A stretch of 64,000 nucleotides of DNA from the NCBI GenBank assembly GCA_041390685.1, contig JAWKPL010000001.1, forward strand, positions 2,232,001 to 2,296,000, given 5' to 3'. Origin of the DNA: JAIBBD01 sp041390685 (lineage in GTDB: Bacteria; Chloroflexota; Dehalococcoidia; UBA2979). Below, piece after piece: positions 62,211 to 64,000 of the stretch (positions within the stretch are counted from its first letter, which is position 1; each line of letters opens with the position of its first letter). The notes below the pieces were generated by a model that worked only from the letters and a program-made list of their open reading frames with translations, made no database searches and was not told where the DNA came from. A program made the translations under genes and the position numbers.

Positions 62211-63494
62211 ATGAGACGTATGGTGCAGCATGACTCCACGTCCCGCCGCCGCGGCCCGGCAACCCACCGCGGTCGAGGGCCGGCCGGGTGGCGGCCCCGG
62301 AGCCTGGTGCGTTCGGAGCTGCCGCCCGTCGTCATCGACGTGGGGCTTGCATGCATCGTGGCCGGCATTGGGCTGGCGCAGTCTCTGCAGCACCGTGGCG
62401 GGCCGCCGGGTCCCCCTCGGCCCGCCGACCACCGGGAACTGTTCGTGCTGCTTGCGGCGCTGCCGGTCGTGGCACGCAGCCGATATCCGCTGCTGCCGTT
62501 GCTAGCGGCCCCAGTGACGCTCCTCTACCGCCTCGGCGGCGGCGCAGCCAGCCCGGCGTTTCTTCCGGCGGTGCTGCTGTCCCTCTTTACAGTCGTGGCG
62601 AATGGACCGTACCGCCGGGTCACCAACTTTGGCTGGGCGGCGGGCGCCGCACTGATCTTCATGGGGAGCCACTTCGTGAACGAGCAGCGACCGGACATCT
62701 CGACGCTCGCGCTCGACTTCGCCTGGGTGGCCGCCGCCATTCTGCTGGGTGATAACACGAACAGCCGCCGCGCGCTTCACGCCGTCGCGGAGCAGCGAGC
62801 CATCGAGGCCGAGCTGACGCGCGAGGAAGAAGCTAGGCGTCGTGTATCGGAAGAGCGGGTGGCCATTGCGCGTGAATTGCATGACGTGGTCGCGCACCAC
62901 ATCTCGATCATCAACGTGCAGGCAGGTGTGGGAGCGCACCTCATGGACTCGCAGCCCGAGCAGTCGCGGGAGGCGTTCGAGAATATCCGTCTCGCGAGCC
63001 GCGCCACGCTTCAGGAGCTGCGATCACTGGTCGGGGTGTTGCGGGAGCCGTTCGACGACGAAGCGCCGTTGGCGCCGACGCGCGGCCTCGACGGACTGGA
63101 CGAGCTGATACGTTCGGTGCGGGAGGCGGGACTCGTGGTCGACATCGAGACGGTCGGGGCCGAGCGTCAGCTTCCCGGCCACGTCGACCGATCGGCGTAC
63201 CGCATCCTTCAGGAGTCGCTAACGAACATCATCCGGCATGCTGCTGGCGCGGAGGTCCATGTACGCATCGAGTACGCCATCGACAGCCTTGAGTTGCGCG
63301 TCGTCAATACGCGCGGAGACGGCTCGTCGGTGGACCAGGTGCGGCCTGCGGGCGACGGCCACGGCATCGAGGGTATGCACGAACGGGCGGAGGCGATTGG
63401 GGGCCGCGTGGTGGCGCGGCGGCTCGACAACGGGGGGTTCGAGGTGCGGGCCTCATTGCCCACGACGGCCAGGGCGCAGGGAGGACGAGCGTGA
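62211..63494 (+). CDS. Sensor histidine kinase, NarL/DesK (HisKA_3) type
   Basis: 427 aa. About five hydrophobic segments fill residues 35-185 (VVIDVGLACIVAGIGLAQSL; LLPLLAAPVTLLYRL; LLSLFTVVANGPY; WAAGAALIFMG; FAWVAAAILLG). The HisKA_3 dimerisation motif ERVAIARELHDVVAHHISII carries phospho-acceptor H224, followed by an ATPase domain with ILQESLTNIIRHA (N box) and DGHGIEGMHERAEAIGG (G box). The input signal is unknown. Overlaps the response regulator by 4 nt (GTGA), so the two form a two-component operon. Confidence 0.9.
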   Translation: MRRMVQHDSTSRRRGPATHRGRGPAGWRPRSLVRSELPPVVIDVGLACIVAGIGLAQSLQHRGGPPGPPRPADHRELFVLLAALPVVARSRYPLLPLLAAPVTLLYRLGGGAASPAFLPAVLLSLFTVVANGPYRRVTNFGWAAGAALIFMGSHFVNEQRPDISTLALDFAWVAAAILLGDNTNSRRALHAVAEQRAIEAELTREEEARRRVSEERVAIARELHDVVAHHISIINVQAGVGAHLMDSQPEQSREAFENIRLASRATLQELRSLVGVLREPFDDEAPLAPTRGLDGLDELIRSVREAGLVVDIETVGAERQLPGHVDRSAYRILQESLTNIIRHAAGAEVHVRIEYAIDSLELRVVNTRGDGSSVDQVRPAGDGHGIEGMHERAEAIGGRVVARRLDNGGFEVRASLPTTARAQGGRA

Positions 63495-64000
63495 CGATCC
63501 GTGTCGTGGTCTGTGATGACCAGCATCTGATCCGAGCGGGGTTCCGTGCCCTGCTCGACTCCGCCCCCGACATCGAGGTCGTGGGCGAGGCGCAGACCGG
63601 TCGTCAGGCGTTGGAGGTGGTTCCTCAACAGCGCCCGGATGTCGTCCTGATGGACATTCGCATGCCCGAGATGGACGGGCTGGAGGCGACGCGTCAGCTG
63701 CTCGCTCAGCCAGCGCTGCGCGAATTGCGTGTGCTGATGCTCACGACCTTCGACCTCGACGAGTACGTGTATCAGGCACTGCGGGCCGGCGCGAGCGGGT
63801 TCCTGCTCAAGGACACGGAGCCTGCGCAGCTGATCGAGGCGGTCCGCGTCGTGGCTCGGGGTGATGCGTTGCTCGCCCCCGGGATCACGCGGCGGTTGAT
63901 CGCGGACTTCGCGCGCCGGCCCGACGACGTTGGGCGGCGGTCGGATGAGCTCAAGGAACTCACGGAACGCGAACGCGAGGTGCTGGTACTGGTGGCGCGG
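63491..64000 (+). CDS. NarL/FixJ-family response regulator, 3' end cut by window edge
   Basis: 170 residues visible. The receiver domain has D9-D10, phospho-acceptor D55 in VLMDIRMP, Thr in LMLTTFD and the conserved Lys in FLLKDTEP. The C-terminal LuxR-type helix-turn-helix begins at ELTEREREVLVLVAR and runs off the edge. GTG start overlaps the kinase stop. It would regulate targets not visible here. Confidence 0.93.
   Translation, partial: MTIRVVVCDDQHLIRAGFRALLDSAPDIEVVGEAQTGRQALEVVPQQRPDVVLMDIRMPEMDGLEATRQLLAQPALRELRVLMLTTFDLDEYVYQALRAGASGFLLKDTEPAQLIEAVRVVARGDALLAPGITRRLIADFARRPDDVGRRSDELKELTEREREVLVLVAR

Overview
The window is a high-GC (about 68-70% by eye) bacterial chromosome segment. 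It has many GTG starts, clear AGGAGG-type ribosome binding sites, four tRNAs with encoded CCA and no plasmid or phage module. The gene set (Ku plus multidomain LigD, Lhr helicase, luciferase-like F420/flavin oxidoreductase, PAC2 protein, CaiB/BaiF CoA transferases, cyclase-family hydrolase, twin-arginine lipoproteins) fits a heterotrophic Chloroflexota lineage (Dehalococcoidia/Tepidiforma-like) best. A deep actinobacterium is the main alternative. This is inference from gene content; no marker gene settles it.

1-8788: DNA repair block on the minus strand (lhr, then ku, then ligD, which runs off the left edge), with a threonine dehydratase diverging from lhr. 8844-13818: tRNA-Gly and tRNA-Leu, followed by a decayed accessory region. 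It holds an SDR-FAD oxidase fusion gene with a frameshifted tail, a fragment of an intradiol dioxygenase gene, a degenerate second copy of the tRNA-Leu 3' half with its flank, a small lipoprotein and a frameshifted SnoaL-like gene. 13819-22167: a luciferase-like oxidoreductase, an unusual fusion of a periplasmic ligand-binding domain to a caspase-like C13 (legumain-type) peptidase, a convergent large lipoprotein of unknown function, a PAC2 protein, a collagen-like surface protein and an MscS channel.

22438-30734: an orphan oligopeptide-type binding lipoprotein, thioredoxin-TPR protein, M48 peptidase, DCC thioredoxin-like protein, secreted phospholipase A2-like protein, MetX-like hydrolase, phosphodiesterase, GNAT and an enoyl-CoA hydratase. 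30793-41008: amidase, epimerase, an overlapping pair of class III CoA transferases, small membrane and hypothetical proteins, a Tat-exported protein, a SPFH protein with a ribbon-helix-helix partner, and a two-domain VOC gene with an in-frame amber codon. 41156-48867: an mrfAB-like repair helicase/exonuclease pair behind a good sigma-70-like promoter, two-step MFS/cyclase/redoxin/VOC genes.

48930-49136: tRNA-Gln and tRNA-Asn, then about 0.75 kb of debris. 49882-58875: sugar-type oxidoreductase, DinB-like protein, 2-hydroxyacid dehydrogenase, DHA2 MFS exporter, and an acyl-CoA cluster (enoyl-CoA hydratase, a fused double CoA transferase, SDR). 58876-59544 has no gene but contains a degenerate CRISPR-like array remnant without cas genes. 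59545-64000: Tat-lipoprotein intradiol dioxygenase, YceI-like protein, a small hypothetical protein and a NarL-type two-component system cut by the right edge.

The most unusual items are the ligand-binding/C13 peptidase fusion (14931-17075), the CRISPR remnant (59184-59355), the tRNA-Leu 3' duplication bracketing a decayed segment (8967-11868), and the repeated pairing of a CoA-transferase module that keeps the catalytic Asp with one that lacks it, once as overlapping genes and once as a fusion.
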